NCBI GenBank assembly: GCA_031275405.1
Contig: JAISOV010000046.1
Coordinates: 86,212 to 150,211, forward strand
DNA: 64,000 bases
DNA from: Clostridium sp.
GTDB lineage: Bacteria; Bacillota; Clostridia; Lachnospirales; Lachnospiraceae
Reading direction: 5' to 3'
Under the pieces are notes generated by a model. It was not told the DNA's origin. It searched no databases and saw nothing but the letters and a program-made list of their open reading frames with translations. This document shows, piece by piece, positions 7,213 to 16,284 of this stretch. Position 1 is the stretch's first letter; the number at the start of each line of letters is the position of its first letter. Position numbers and translations under genes: made by a program.

Positions 7213-9816
7213 TCAGCTGACGTCCTGCCGCAGCGCATGGGCAATCACCTGTTCCATCTTCTCCACGAACACGATCTCCAGGCCGCTTCTGATTTCTTTG
7301 GAGATTTCCTCCACATCCCTCCGGTTTTTCTCCGGAACCAGCACTTTCTTCATTCCCGCCGCTTTCGCCGCCAGAAGTTTTTCTTTCAGGCCGCCGATGG
7401 GCAGCACACGCCCGCGCAAGGTGATTTCTCCGGTCATGGCGACGTCCGCATAGACCGGTACGCCGGTGATGGCGGACAGCAGCGCCGTCGCCATGGTGAT
7501 TCCGGCGCTCGGCCCGTCTTTCGGAACCGCTCCCTCCGGAATATGTATATGGAAATCATGTTTCCGGAATATTTCCTGTTTGATCTGGTGTTTCTTGCTC
7601 ACGGAACGGACATAACTCATTCCGGTGATGGCGGATTCCTTCATCACGTCGCCCATCTGCCCGGTCAGCTCGATCTCTCCCTTGCCGGGCATCATGTTCA
7701 CCTCAATCTGTAAGGTTTCTCCCCCCACGCTCGTCCATGCCAGACCCCGCACAATGCCCACTTCATCCGTCTCGTTTCTGACATTGGGGCGGTATTTTGG
7801 CTTTCCCAAATATTTCTCCAGATTTTTGGTCGTCACATGCCGGGCTTCTTTCCCCAGAGAAACGTCCCTCTCCCGCGGACTTTCCTCCTCCCGCCGGGTT
7901 TCTTCTTTCCGAAGCGTCTGGCTCCGGCTTCCTCCGCTCCCATCTTCCCCGCCCGGTTCCCCCCAGGAATGCACCTCATCCATGCAGATTTCCGTGTCGC
8001 AGCTTCCCCCGGCATACGTCCCGCCGCTGCGGCTTTCGCCTCTCCCGGCCGCGCCGTCCGGGTTTTCCGCGCCTTGCCCTCTGCCCTTTCGGCTCCCCTC
8101 GCTCTTGAGGATCTGTACTGCCGCTTTCCGGCAGATTTCCCCCAGTTTCCGCTCCACTTCCCGTACTCCCGCTTCCTTGGTGTAGCCTTGGATGATTTTC
8201 CGGATCGCGCCGTCGCTGATCGTAAGGCTTTCCCGGGAAAGCCCGTTCTTCTTCCACTGCTTCGCCACCAGATGTTCCTTGGCGATGTGGAATTTCTCGT
8301 TGGCGGTATAGCTGTGTACCTCCATGATCTCCATCCGATCCAGCAGAGGCCTCGGAATCGAGGAGGCGCTGTTGGCGGTGGCAATGAACAGCACTTCCGA
8401 CAGGTCGATGGGCAGCTCCACATAGTGATCCCGGAAACGGCTGTTCTGCTCGCTGTCCAGTACCTCCAGCAACGCCGCCGAAGTATCCCCCTTGTAGTCG
8501 CCGGAAGCCTTGTCGATCTCATCCAGCAGAATCAGCGGATTCTTTACGCCCGCCTGCCGCAGCGCCCCGGCAATCCGCCCAGGCATGGCGCCCACATACG
8601 TCCGGCGGTGTCCCCGGATCTCCGCTTCATCCCTCACGCCGCCCAGGCTGATCCGGACATATTTCTTACCCAGGGCTTCCGCCACGCTCTTCGCCACCGA
8701 GGTCTTTCCGGTGCCGGGCGGGCCTACCAGGCAGATGATCGGACTGTCCCCCCCCTTGGTCAGGCTGCGTACCGCCAGGAACTCCAGGATCCTTGTCTTG
8801 ACCTGCTCCAGTCCGTAATGCTGTTCCTCCAGTACTTTCTCCGCCTGGATCAGATCCATGCGGTCCACTCCCGTCTTATCCCATGGAAGCTCCAGCAGAA
8901 GCTCTATATAAGTCCTCTGCATGGCGCTTTCCATGCTGTTTCCATGCATCAGGCGGAATCTCGCGATTTCCTTGAGAATGCGGTCTTTGATTTCCTGCCT
9001 GGCTTCGAGTCCCCCCGCCGCAGTCTCAAGCTGCTGTGCGTCCGACGGGTCGTCCTCTCCCAGCTCTCCCTGGATATAAGAGAGCTGCTCCCGCAGCAGA
9101 TACTCTTTCTGGTTCTTTTCCACGCGATTCTTAAGCTGCTCCGTCAGCTCCACTTTGACCCGCGCGATCTCGATCTCATTGGAAAGAACGCTGGTCAGAA
9201 AGTCGTACCGCTCCCGCAGCGTAGGCAGCTCCAGCACTTTCTGCTTGGAGGCGTATTCCAGCGGAATGCTCATGGTCAGCAGATCCATCAGCCTTTCCAG
9301 GTTTTTGATCAGCTGAAACTGTTTCTCGAAATTATGCCCGATTTTCGGGTAGAAAAAACTGTATCCGGCAAACAGCTCCGCCAGCTGCCGAATCATTGCC
9401 GCCTGCGTGATCTCATCCACTTCCCCCTCGCAGGAGGGAACCTCTTCCACTTCCGCGAACAGGAACTCTTCCTCCTGCCCTAGAAACCCTAACAGCGTTC
9501 CCCTCTTTTCCCCCTCCACCAGAATCCGGACGATCCCGTTCGGCAGCTTGCTCACCTGACGGATGGCGGCGATGCTTCCCACCCGGTACAGTTCATCGGT
9601 TCCCGGATCCTCCGTTTCCGGCTGTTTCTGAGTGATCAGAAACAGCTTCTCTTCCCGGATCATCGCCTGCTCCACCGCGACGATGGATTTCGGGCGGCTC
9701 AAGTCAAAATGAATGATCAGATCCGGCAGGATCGTCAGCCCTCTAAGAGGAACCGCCGGCAGTCTGCGAATGGCCGAACCCGAAAATGATTCTGGAAATT
9801 GTTCTTTCTGTTCCAT
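7213..9816 (-). CDS. lon: ATP-dependent protease Lon with an unusual linker insertion
   Basis: An 867-residue LonA. The N-terminal substrate-binding domain covers about 1-200, a coiled coil about 200-300, and the AAA+ module about 310-565, with Walker A GPPGTGKT at 365-372 and Walker B ILLDEID near 429-435. The protease domain covers about 660-867 with catalytic S770 (PKDGPSAG) and K813 (GGLKEK). Residues about 571-657, between AAA+ and protease, are low-complexity and rich in G, S, R and E ([20 protein letters not shown] and similar), where typical LonA proteins have only a few residues. Degrades misfolded and regulatory proteins. Part of the clpX-lon-engB run; the reading frame is intact through the insertion. 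Confidence 0.95.
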   Translation of the reverse strand: MEQKEQFPESFSGSAIRRLPAVPLRGLTILPDLIIHFDLSRPKSIVAVEQAMIREEKLFLITQKQPETEDPGTDELYRVGSIAAIRQVSKLPNGIVRILVEGEKRGTLLGFLGQEEEFLFAEVEEVPSCEGEVDEITQAAMIRQLAELFAGYSFFYPKIGHNFEKQFQLIKNLERLMDLLTMSIPLEYASKQKVLELPTLRERYDFLTSVLSNEIEIARVKVELTEQLKNRVEKNQKEYLLREQLSYIQGELGEDDPSDAQQLETAAGGLEARQEIKDRILKEIARFRLMHGNSMESAMQRTYIELLLELPWDKTGVDRMDLIQAEKVLEEQHYGLEQVKTRILEFLAVRSLTKGGDSPIICLVGPPGTGKTSVAKSVAEALGKKYVRISLGGVRDEAEIRGHRRTYVGAMPGRIAGALRQAGVKNPLILLDEIDKASGDYKGDTSAALLEVLDSEQNSRFRDHYVELPIDLSEVLFIATANSASSIPRPLLDRMEIMEVHSYTANEKFHIAKEHLVAKQWKKNGLSRESLTISDGAIRKIIQGYTKEAGVREVERKLGEICRKAAVQILKSEGSRKGRGQGAENPDGAAGRGESRSGGTYAGGSCDTEICMDEVHSWGEPGGEDGSGGSRSQTLRKEETRREEESPRERDVSLGKEARHVTTKNLEKYLGKPKYRPNVRNETDEVGIVRGLAWTSVGGETLQIEVNMMPGKGEIELTGQMGDVMKESAITGMSYVRSVSKKHQIKQEIFRKHDFHIHIPEGAVPKDGPSAGITMATALLSAITGVPVYADVAMTGEITLRGRVLPIGGLKEKLLAAKAAGMKKVLVPEKNRRDVEEISKEIRSGLEIVFVEKMEQVIAHALRQDVS

Positions 9817-9845
9817 CTAAACACCTCGATGACTGAATCCCCCGT

Positions 9846-11114
9846 CTACCTCGCCTTGCGCGCGAGCGCTTCCCGGTAGAGCGTAAGCGGCTCGCTTTTC
9901 CTCTCCACCGCGGATTTCGTGATAATACAGGTTTCAATCTGGTCGTCGGACGGGATCTGATACATCACGTCCATCATGACGTCTTCCAAAATAGAACGCA
10001 GGCCTCTGGCTCCGGTCTTGCGCTCAAACGCCTGCGCCGCGATGGCTTCCACGGCGTCCTCTTCAAACCTCAGCTCCACGTCGTCCATCTGGAACAGCTT
10101 CCGGTACTGTTTGATCAGGGCGTTTTTCGGCTCGCGCAGGATTCTCACCAAGGCTTCCTTGCTTAAACCCTCCAAAGATACGGTGATGGGTACGCGCCCG
10201 ACAAATTCCGGGATCAGGCCGAACTTCACAAAATCCCTCGGGGAGACTTCCGCAAGCAGTTCACTCATCTCTTTCGTGGACTTCTGAACCAGCTGTGTAT
10301 TGAAGCCGATGGCCTTACGGTTGAGCCGTTCCTCCACGATCTTCTCCATCCCGGCAAACGCCCCTCCGCAGATGAACAGGATATTGGAGGTGTCAATCTG
10401 GATCAGTTCCTGATGAGGGTGCTTCCTGCCTCCCTGAGGCGGAACATTCGCCACCGTTCCCTCGATGATCTTCAGCAGGGCCTGCTGTACCCCCTCCCCG
10501 GACACATCCCGGGTAATCGAAACATTTTCCGTCTTCTTGGTGATCTTATCGATCTCGTCAATATACACGATCCCGTACTGGGCGCGTTCCACGTCATAGT
10601 CCGCCGACTGGATCAGTTTCAGCAGGATGTTTTCGACGTCTTCCCCGACGTACCCGGCTTCCGTCAGAGTCGTGGCGTCCGCGATCGCAAAAGGAACGTT
10701 GATGACTTTTGCCAGCGTCTGGGCAAGATAGGTCTTGCCGCAGCCCGTAGGCCCTATCATGATGATGTTGCTTTTCTGCAGCTCCACATCATCCAGATCC
10801 CTCGGCGCGGTCACGCGCTTATAATGGTTGTACACCGCCACCGACAGGATTTTTTTTGCCCTTTCCTGCCCGATCACATAGTCGTCCAGAAACCGCTTGA
10901 TTTCCTTAGGCTTCAGCAGGTTGATTTCGGAAAGGGAAACTTCTTCCGGCTCTTCCGCCTCTTCCAGTTCCTCTTCCAGAATATTCGTGCAGATCTCAAT
11001 GCATTCATCGCAGATATAGACCCCGGACGGGCCGGCGATCAGCTTACGTACCTGTGACTGGGCTTTATTACAAAAAGAACATCTGACATCACCAATGGAA
11101 ATTTTTCCCGCCAT
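9846..11114 (-). CDS. clpX: ATP-dependent Clp protease ATP-binding subunit ClpX
   Basis: A 422-residue ClpX. The N-terminal zinc-binding domain has C12, C15, C35 and C38 (CSFC...CDEC). Walker A is GPTGCGKT (121-128), Walker B is IVYIDEIDK, and the IGF loop that docks on ClpP is present in RKAIGFNTQ. The C-terminal small domain has the [12 protein letters not shown] motif. It unfolds tagged or sequence-marked proteins and passes them to ClpP, encoded 47 bp upstream, so the two are probably co-transcribed. Length and order match the family. Confidence 0.97.
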   Translation of the reverse strand: MAGKISIGDVRCSFCNKAQSQVRKLIAGPSGVYICDECIEICTNILEEELEEAEEPEEVSLSEINLLKPKEIKRFLDDYVIGQERAKKILSVAVYNHYKRVTAPRDLDDVELQKSNIIMIGPTGCGKTYLAQTLAKVINVPFAIADATTLTEAGYVGEDVENILLKLIQSADYDVERAQYGIVYIDEIDKITKKTENVSITRDVSGEGVQQALLKIIEGTVANVPPQGGRKHPHQELIQIDTSNILFICGGAFAGMEKIVEERLNRKAIGFNTQLVQKSTKEMSELLAEVSPRDFVKFGLIPEFVGRVPITVSLEGLSKEALVRILREPKNALIKQYRKLFQMDDVELRFEEDAVEAIAAQAFERKTGARGLRSILEDVMMDVMYQIPSDDQIETCIITKSAVERKSEPLTLYREALARKAR

Positions 11115-11161
11115 CTCTACTCCCGCTTTCTATCGTAAATATTCTTTCCAGAATTCCTTTT

Positions 11162-11761
11162 TTAAGTCACGATGGACAGGGCATGGGAAGAAATCACTTT
11201 GTCGATCAGCCCGTACTGACAGGCTTCTTCCGCTGTCTTCCAGTTGTCGCGCTCCGTATCCGCGCAGATGGTTTCATAATCCTGGCCCGTATTCTCCGCC
11301 ATCAGGCGGTTGATCCTTTCCTTGTTGCGCAGGATGTGCTTTGCCGCGATCTCGATCTCCGTCGCCTGCCCCTGCGTGCCGCCTAACGGCTGGTGGAGCA
11401 TGATTTCCGCGTTCGGGAGGGCGAACCGTTTCCCTTTTGCCCCTCCCGCCAGGAGAAACGCACCCATGCTCGCCGCCATGCCGATACACACAGTGGACAC
11501 GTCGCACTTTACGAAACGCATGGTATCATAGATCGCCATACCCGCCGTGATGCTCCCCCCTGGGCTGTTTAAGTACAGCTGAATATCTTTTTCCGGATCT
11601 TCCGCCTCCAGAAACAGCAGCTGCGCCACCACCAGACTCGCGGTGACGTCGTTGACTTCCTCTCCCAGGAAGATGATCCGGTCTTTCAGAAGCCTGGAAT
11701 AAATATCGTAAGACCGTTCTCCTCTGCTGGTCTGCTCAATGACATAAGGTACTAAACTCAT
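11162..11761 (-). CDS. clpP: ATP-dependent Clp protease proteolytic subunit ClpP
   Basis: A 199-residue ClpP with the full catalytic triad: S98 in GMAASMG, H123 in MLHQPLGG and D172 in TERDNW. The N-terminal [19 protein letters not shown] axial-loop region and the [20 protein letters not shown] core are typical. It forms the 14-mer chamber used by ClpX. The AGGAG site five bases before the ATG is provided by a dispersed palindromic repeat also found before the ytvI-like gene. It sits between tig and clpX. Confidence 0.97.
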   Translation of the reverse strand: MSLVPYVIEQTSRGERSYDIYSRLLKDRIIFLGEEVNDVTASLVVAQLLFLEAEDPEKDIQLYLNSPGGSITAGMAIYDTMRFVKCDVSTVCIGMAASMGAFLLAGGAKGKRFALPNAEIMLHQPLGGTQGQATEIEIAAKHILRNKERINRLMAENTGQDYETICADTERDNWKTAEEACQYGLIDKVISSHALSIVT

Positions 11762-11764
11762 TTC

Positions 11765-11811
11765 CGCTCCTATCTGCCCGCTCTGGTCTCAAAAGTGTCT
11801 TTGGCGGGCGT
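11765..11811. repeat. Dispersed palindromic unit, copy B (clpP leader)
   Basis: About 47 bp, sharing CGCTCC.ATCTGCCCGCT and TCTTTGGCGGGCGT with copy A at 6459-6504. The inverted arms GCCCGC/GCGGGC could fold upstream of the clpP ribosome site, which the repeat itself provides. Confidence 0.6.
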
Positions 11812-11893
11812 ATCCAATCACAGTGTTGCTGCCTAGAAAGAAAGCCCTCCGAGTCTTCCTTCCTGCCGATGCCGGTGTGAACCGCTGTTTCCG

Positions 11894-13183
11894 TCAGATT
11901 TCCACGGCGTTTTCCAGCACCCATCTGAGTGCCTTATTGACGCGGAGGTCTTTCCGCAGCTGCTCCCTGCCCTCCTGCCCCAGCGCCTCCAGGATCTCTT
12001 CGGTTCCTTTGCCGTCCGCTTCCGCCAGTTTCGCGGCTTCCGCCTGGAACTCTTCCTCCCCGGCTTCCAGGTGTTCCGCCTCCGCAACCGCTTCCAGTAC
12101 CAGACGGCGCTGAATGCTCTGCAGTGCCCGGCTCCCGATCTGGCTCTCCAGCGCCTCCTGGGTAAGCCCGGTATACTGCATGTACTTCTCTATGTCTATG
12201 CCGCTGCGGCGCAGCTTCGTAGAGAAATCTTCTAACATCTGTTCCTTCTTGGTTTCCTCCATGGCGGAGGGGATCTCCATCTGCGCCTGCGCCACGATAG
12301 CGTCCAGCACGGCCTCTTCTTTATCCGCCAGGGCCTGCCGCGCTTTCTCTTCGCTGAGTTTCCGCCGGATGTCCGCCCGGTAATCTTCCAAAGTGTCAAA
12401 CTCCGACACCTCGCTCGCAAACTCATCATCCAAAGGAGAAAGCAGCTTTTCACGAAGCTCTTTCACCACGCATTCAAAGACCGCCTCTTTCCCCGCTAAC
12501 GACGGTTCCTGGTAGTTGTCCGGAAACGTCACGCTCACCGCTTTCTTTTCGCCGATCCGCGCCCCGACCAGCCCTTCCTCAAAGCCCGGAAGGAAGTCGC
12601 CGGAACCGATGGTCAAGGACTGATCCTCGCCCTTGCCGCCGGGGAACGCCGTGCCGTCCAGAAACCCCTCATAATCCAGGAGCACCGTATCCCCGTCCCT
12701 GACCGGGCGGCCTTCCACGGGAACGGATCTGGCATTGCTCTCCCGCTCCTGCTCGATCTTCGCGTCCACTTCCCCGTCGCTGACCTGCGTGTCCGCTTTC
12801 GCGACCTCCACGCCCTTGTACTTCCCCAAAGCCACCGGCGGTTTCAGCGCCACTTCCGCCGTAAAAATGAACGGCTTCCCGGCTTCCATCTGCTCTACGC
12901 CGAACTTAGGATAGGACACTACTTCCTCGGCGCATTCCTCTTCGAGCGCCTTCTCATATTCCTTGGCGACCAGTTCATTCGCCGCGTCCTCATAGAACAT
13001 TCCCTTGCCGTACACCTTCTCCACCATCTTACGGGGGGCTTTTCCCTTCCGGAAACCGGGAACGCTGATTTTATGCTTGTTCTTCTGAAACGCAGTTTCC
13101 AACGCCTTGTCGAACGTCTCGGCTGAAACCTCGATGGTCAGCTTAGCCATACTTTTTCCCAGTTTTTCTACCTGCAGACTCAT
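11894..13183 (-). CDS. tig: Trigger factor, ribosome-associated chaperone
   Basis: A 429-residue protein. It has the N-terminal ribosome-binding domain with the signature GFRKGKAPRKMVEKVYG, the FKBP-like prolyl isomerase domain (RDGDTVLLDYEGFLDGTAFP, then FLPGFEEGLVGARIGEKKAV), and a helical C-terminal chaperone domain. It meets nascent chains at the exit tunnel. Start 13183 lies ten bases after AGGAGG and gives the family opening MSLQVEKLGKSMAKLTIEV; the ATG at 13192 is only two bases from the ribosome site. First gene of the clp-lon block. Confidence 0.95.
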   Translation of the reverse strand: MSLQVEKLGKSMAKLTIEVSAETFDKALETAFQKNKHKISVPGFRKGKAPRKMVEKVYGKGMFYEDAANELVAKEYEKALEEECAEEVVSYPKFGVEQMEAGKPFIFTAEVALKPPVALGKYKGVEVAKADTQVSDGEVDAKIEQERESNARSVPVEGRPVRDGDTVLLDYEGFLDGTAFPGGKGEDQSLTIGSGDFLPGFEEGLVGARIGEKKAVSVTFPDNYQEPSLAGKEAVFECVVKELREKLLSPLDDEFASEVSEFDTLEDYRADIRRKLSEEKARQALADKEEAVLDAIVAQAQMEIPSAMEETKKEQMLEDFSTKLRRSGIDIEKYMQYTGLTQEALESQIGSRALQSIQRRLVLEAVAEAEHLEAGEEEFQAEAAKLAEADGKGTEEILEALGQEGREQLRKDLRVNKALRWVLENAVEI

Positions 13184-13229
13184 TGTTTGCATTTCCTCCT
13201 TAAATGGTTTTCACCACAATCATTTTACG

Positions 13230-13258
13230 ATTATATCACAAAGTTCCATAAAATACAA
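13230..13258 (-). promoter_or_regulatory. Probable sigma-A promoter of tig
   Basis: On the minus strand a perfect -10 TATAAT (13230-13235) is preceded at 17 bp by TTGTAT. It lies about 50 bp upstream of the tig start. The -35 is weak (3 of 6). Confidence 0.6.
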
Positions 13259-13290
13259 ACAATACTTTTTGCCCAGTATTTCCCATACGG

Positions 13291-13368
13291 CTGCCGTCCC
13301 GCTGCTTCTGCGGAATGCCGCGGGCGGCTTCCCGCCGGATCCATTCCGCCGCCTTTGCCGGACGGCAG
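13291..13368. other. Nested three-level palindrome between tig and tyrS
   Basis: Three perfect nested arms: CTGCCGTCC (13291-13299) with GGACGGCAG (13360-13368); GCGGAATG (13310-13317) with CATTCCGC (13342-13349); and GGCGG (13323-13327) with CCGCC (13332-13336) around a CTTC loop. It lies between the predicted divergent promoters of tig and tyrS. Confidence 0.7.
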
Positions 13369-13389
13369 CGAAAAATCCCCGGAAAACAA

Positions 13390-13418
13390 TTGACAAGAGG
13401 CGACGGATTTGTTAGTGT
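13390..13418 (+). promoter_or_regulatory. Probable promoter of the B3/B4-TyrRS gene
   Basis: Perfect -35 TTGACA (13390-13395), 17-bp spacer, then TAGTGT (13413-13418). The predicted leader is only about 60 bases. No T-box core sequence (GGGTGGNACCGCG) is visible, unlike many Firmicute tyrS leaders. Confidence 0.6.
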
Positions 13419-13485
13419 AGAAAAAGTGACATTCCCAGCAAAAGTCGCGGTGGAAGAACCGCCGGAAGAATCGTGAGGTCGGATT

Positions 13486-15435
13486 ATGCTGTTTCAAGTC
13501 AGTGCCGAAATATTCGGGAACATTCCTAATTTATGCGTCGGCGTCGTCATTGCCGAGGGGGTGAAAAAAAAGGGCGCCGCCGAAGGGCCGGAAGATACGG
13601 GCGCTCATGTCGCCGAACTGCTGAAAAGGCAGAGCGCGCTGGCCAGGCAGGAACTGGCACAGGCGGGATCCGTCCGGCAGCTGCCCTGCCTGGTTCCTTA
13701 TCAGAAAGCCATGAAGGACTTAGGCATCCACCCTTCCAGGTTCCCCTGTTCCACGGAAGCGCTGCTGACGCGGCTGGACAAGACGGGGAACATCCCGGAT
13801 CTTGGTCCGGCAGTCAACCTCGGGAATTACATTTCCCTGAAATACAAGCTTCCGGTAGGCATCCATGACATCGGCAGGCTGGAGGCGGATCTGCAAGTAA
13901 GGTTTTCCACCGAAGAAGATACCGTATATCCGCAGAACCATCTTGAAAATGACGCCCTGCCGGCAGGAGAGCCGGTCTACGCCGTAGGAAGCTCCGTCCG
14001 TACGCGCCGCTGGATCTGGAGGCAGATGGAGTCCGGAAGGGTGACGGAGGAAGCTTCCGACCTGCTGTTTCCCATAGACGGCTTCACGGAACGCAAAGAG
14101 GAAGTCCTAAAGGCGTGCGAGGAACTGGCGAACCTGCTGGAGCAGGATTTTGCGTGTTCCACACGGATCGAATTACTGGACAGCGAGCATCCCGCCGTGA
14201 AGCTCGGACAGCTGGACGAGCAGGAGAAAGAGGTCGAAAATACCCTCAAGATCCTGTTAAAAGGGGTGGCGGAGCATACCGCCGTTTCCGACATCCGTGC
14301 CAGGCTGCTGAAAGCGAGGCGGGAGTCAAGGCCCCTGACCGTGAAACTGGGGCTGGATCCGTCCGCGCCGGATATTCACCTAGGCCACTCCGTCGTGCTG
14401 CGCAAGATCCGGCAGCTCCAGGATCTGGGGCAGCGGGCGGTCATCATCATCGGCGACTACACCGGGAGGATCGGCGACCCCTCCGGAAAATCCAAGACCC
14501 GCCGGCCGATGACTGAGGAAGAAGTCCTGCGCAACGCCCAGACGTACCAGGATCAGATTTTCAAGATCATCGACCCGGAAAAGACCGAAGTCCGCTTCAA
14601 CAGCGAATGGCTCGGGAAGCTGCTTTTCTCGGACGTCATTCTGCTGGCGTCGAAATGCACGGTGGCCCGGATGCTGGAGCGGGATGATTTCAGCAACCGC
14701 TACGCCAACCATCTGCCCCTGTCCGTCCATGAGTTTTTTTATCCGCTCATGCAGGCGTATGATTCGGTGGCGGTGAAAGCGGACATCGAACTGGGCGGCA
14801 CGGATCAGACGTTCAACATCCTGATGGGCAGGAATATTCAGAAAGATTACGGGCAGGAGCCGCAGCTGACCCTGTTCATGCCTTTGCTCGAAGGCATTGA
14901 CGGCGTGGAAAAGATGAGCAAGAGCCTGGGGAATTACATCGGGATCGACGAAGAGCCGCATGTCATCTATGATAAGGTCATGCGGATCCCGGATCCGCTG
15001 ATCCTGAAATATTACAATCTATGCACCGACGTCCATCCGGACGAGGTGGAAAAAATCGCGGAGCGCCTGGAAAAGGGCGAGAACCCGCGAGACGTCAAGA
15101 TGGAACTGGCCTTTGAGATCACGAGGCTTTACTGCGGGGAACCGAACGCGCTGGAAGCCCGGAAACGCTTTATTGACGTCTACCAGAAGAATCTGGTGCC
15201 GGACGACGTGGAAATTTTACATCTGGGGAAAGAAGGTTCCCTGGAAGAGCGGATCCTGTCGGCGCTGATGGCGACCGGGAAATTCAAGTCCAAAAACGAG
15301 ATCCGCCGGCTGACGCAGCAGGGCGGCGTGAGGTGGAACGAGGAAAGGGTCACGGATCTGAACAGGATCCTTCTGGAAGGGAACGAAAATGTGCTGAAAG
15401 CGGGGAAAAAGCAGATGTTCCGGATAGAGGGCTGA
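13486..15435 (+). CDS. tyrS: Tyrosyl-tRNA synthetase with an N-terminal PheRS-type B3/B4 domain
   Basis: One uninterrupted 649-codon frame. Residues about 1-235 form a B3/B4 domain as in the PheRS beta chain and COG3382 proteins: PYQKAMKDLGIHPSRFPCST, then NLGNYISLKYKLPVGIHDIG, then SSVRTRRWIWRQ. Residues about 245-649 are a complete class I TyrRS: HLGH (298-301) in the HIGH position, the tyrosine-pocket region KADIELGGTDQTFN, KMSKS (476-480) and a C-terminal S4 RNA-binding domain (about 590-649). The enzyme charges tRNA-Tyr; a proofreading or sensing role for the extra domain is inference. GAGGT six bases before ATG sets the start. It ends tail to tail with amrS, only six bases apart. Confidence 0.9.
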   Translation: MLFQVSAEIFGNIPNLCVGVVIAEGVKKKGAAEGPEDTGAHVAELLKRQSALARQELAQAGSVRQLPCLVPYQKAMKDLGIHPSRFPCSTEALLTRLDKTGNIPDLGPAVNLGNYISLKYKLPVGIHDIGRLEADLQVRFSTEEDTVYPQNHLENDALPAGEPVYAVGSSVRTRRWIWRQMESGRVTEEASDLLFPIDGFTERKEEVLKACEELANLLEQDFACSTRIELLDSEHPAVKLGQLDEQEKEVENTLKILLKGVAEHTAVSDIRARLLKARRESRPLTVKLGLDPSAPDIHLGHSVVLRKIRQLQDLGQRAVIIIGDYTGRIGDPSGKSKTRRPMTEEEVLRNAQTYQDQIFKIIDPEKTEVRFNSEWLGKLLFSDVILLASKCTVARMLERDDFSNRYANHLPLSVHEFFYPLMQAYDSVAVKADIELGGTDQTFNILMGRNIQKDYGQEPQLTLFMPLLEGIDGVEKMSKSLGNYIGIDEEPHVIYDKVMRIPDPLILKYYNLCTDVHPDEVEKIAERLEKGENPRDVKMELAFEITRLYCGEPNALEARKRFIDVYQKNLVPDDVEILHLGKEGSLEERILSALMATGKFKSKNEIRRLTQQGGVRWNEERVTDLNRILLEGNENVLKAGKKQMFRIEG

Positions 15436-15441
15436 ACTTCG

Positions 15442-16284
15442 CTACACGTTTCCGAGGTACACATGCCTCAAATACTTCCGGGCGACCTCCGCAAGCCCAG
15501 ACAGCGTTTCTTTCGGCGTGGGAGGCCTGTCCGCCATTCTGTAGCGCGGGAAAAAACGGGAAAGGTGAAGCGGTATTTCGGGGGAGATTCCGGCAAGCCA
15601 GCCGGAAAGAGCGGCGATCTCTTCTGCGCCGTCGTTCTCGCCCGGAATGACGAGGGTCGTCACCTCGACGTGAGCTGCCCGCGCCGCCATGGCAATGCTC
15701 TGTTTCGCCGTCTCCAGATCGCCGCCGTGCAGTCTGTAAAACCGCTCCGTGAACGCTTTGAGATCGATGTTCCAAGCGTCCGTGAACGGCAGGAGCCGCG
15801 CCAGCGGCTCGGCGCTGACCTGCCCGTTGCTGACCAGCGCGACTTTCAGCCCCGCCCTCTTCACCAGAGGCGCCGCGTCCAGAAGATATTCCATGCCGAT
15901 GGTCGGCTCGTTGTAAGTGAACGCGACGCCGATGTTCCCTTTCGTCTGCCGCGCGAGATCCGCCAGCTTCTCCGGCGGGAGATACTCCCACTCTGCGCGG
16001 CGCTGTGAAATTTCATGATTCTGGCAGAAGCCGCATTTCATATTGCAGCCGTAGCTTCCGACCGAGAGGATCCTGCTTCCCGGACAGAAATGGTAAAACG
16101 GCTTCTTTTCCACCGGATCCAGGGCAAGACTCGTAAGCCGTCCATAGCTCTCCGCTTTCAGCTCGCCGTCCTCGTTCTTCCTCACCCGACAGAAGCCGTA
16201 AGAACGATCCGGAATCTCGCAGCGATGCGGACAGAGCCTGCATTGTATCCGCTTGCCGACATTTTCATAAAATTCCGCTTTCAT
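15442..16284 (-). CDS. amrS: AmmeMemoRadiSam system radical SAM enzyme AmrS
   Basis: A 280-residue protein. It has an N-terminal cysteine-rich segment (CRLCPHRCEIPDRSYGFCRV), the radical SAM cluster motif CNMKCGFCQNHEIS (Cx3Cx2C), and downstream core motifs NEPTIGMEYLLDAA and DAWNIDLKAFTE. The family is defined by its genomic link to Memo and AMMECR1 domain proteins, and that link is present here with a 4-bp overlap (ATGA). The substrate is unknown; earlier databases called such proteins pyruvate-formate-lyase activating enzymes. The C-terminus, LRHVYLGNV, is the usual end. Confidence 0.9.
   Translation of the reverse strand: MKAEFYENVGKRIQCRLCPHRCEIPDRSYGFCRVRKNEDGELKAESYGRLTSLALDPVEKKPFYHFCPGSRILSVGSYGCNMKCGFCQNHEISQRRAEWEYLPPEKLADLARQTKGNIGVAFTYNEPTIGMEYLLDAAPLVKRAGLKVALVSNGQVSAEPLARLLPFTDAWNIDLKAFTERFYRLHGGDLETAKQSIAMAARAAHVEVTTLVIPGENDGAEEIAALSGWLAGISPEIPLHLSRFFPRYRMADRPPTPKETLSGLAEVARKYLRHVYLGNV

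Noticed and set aside
13419..13485. T-box leader upstream of tyrS
   Set aside because: The predicted leader is too short and lacks the antiterminator core sequence; only a small GCGGT/ACCGC stem is present.
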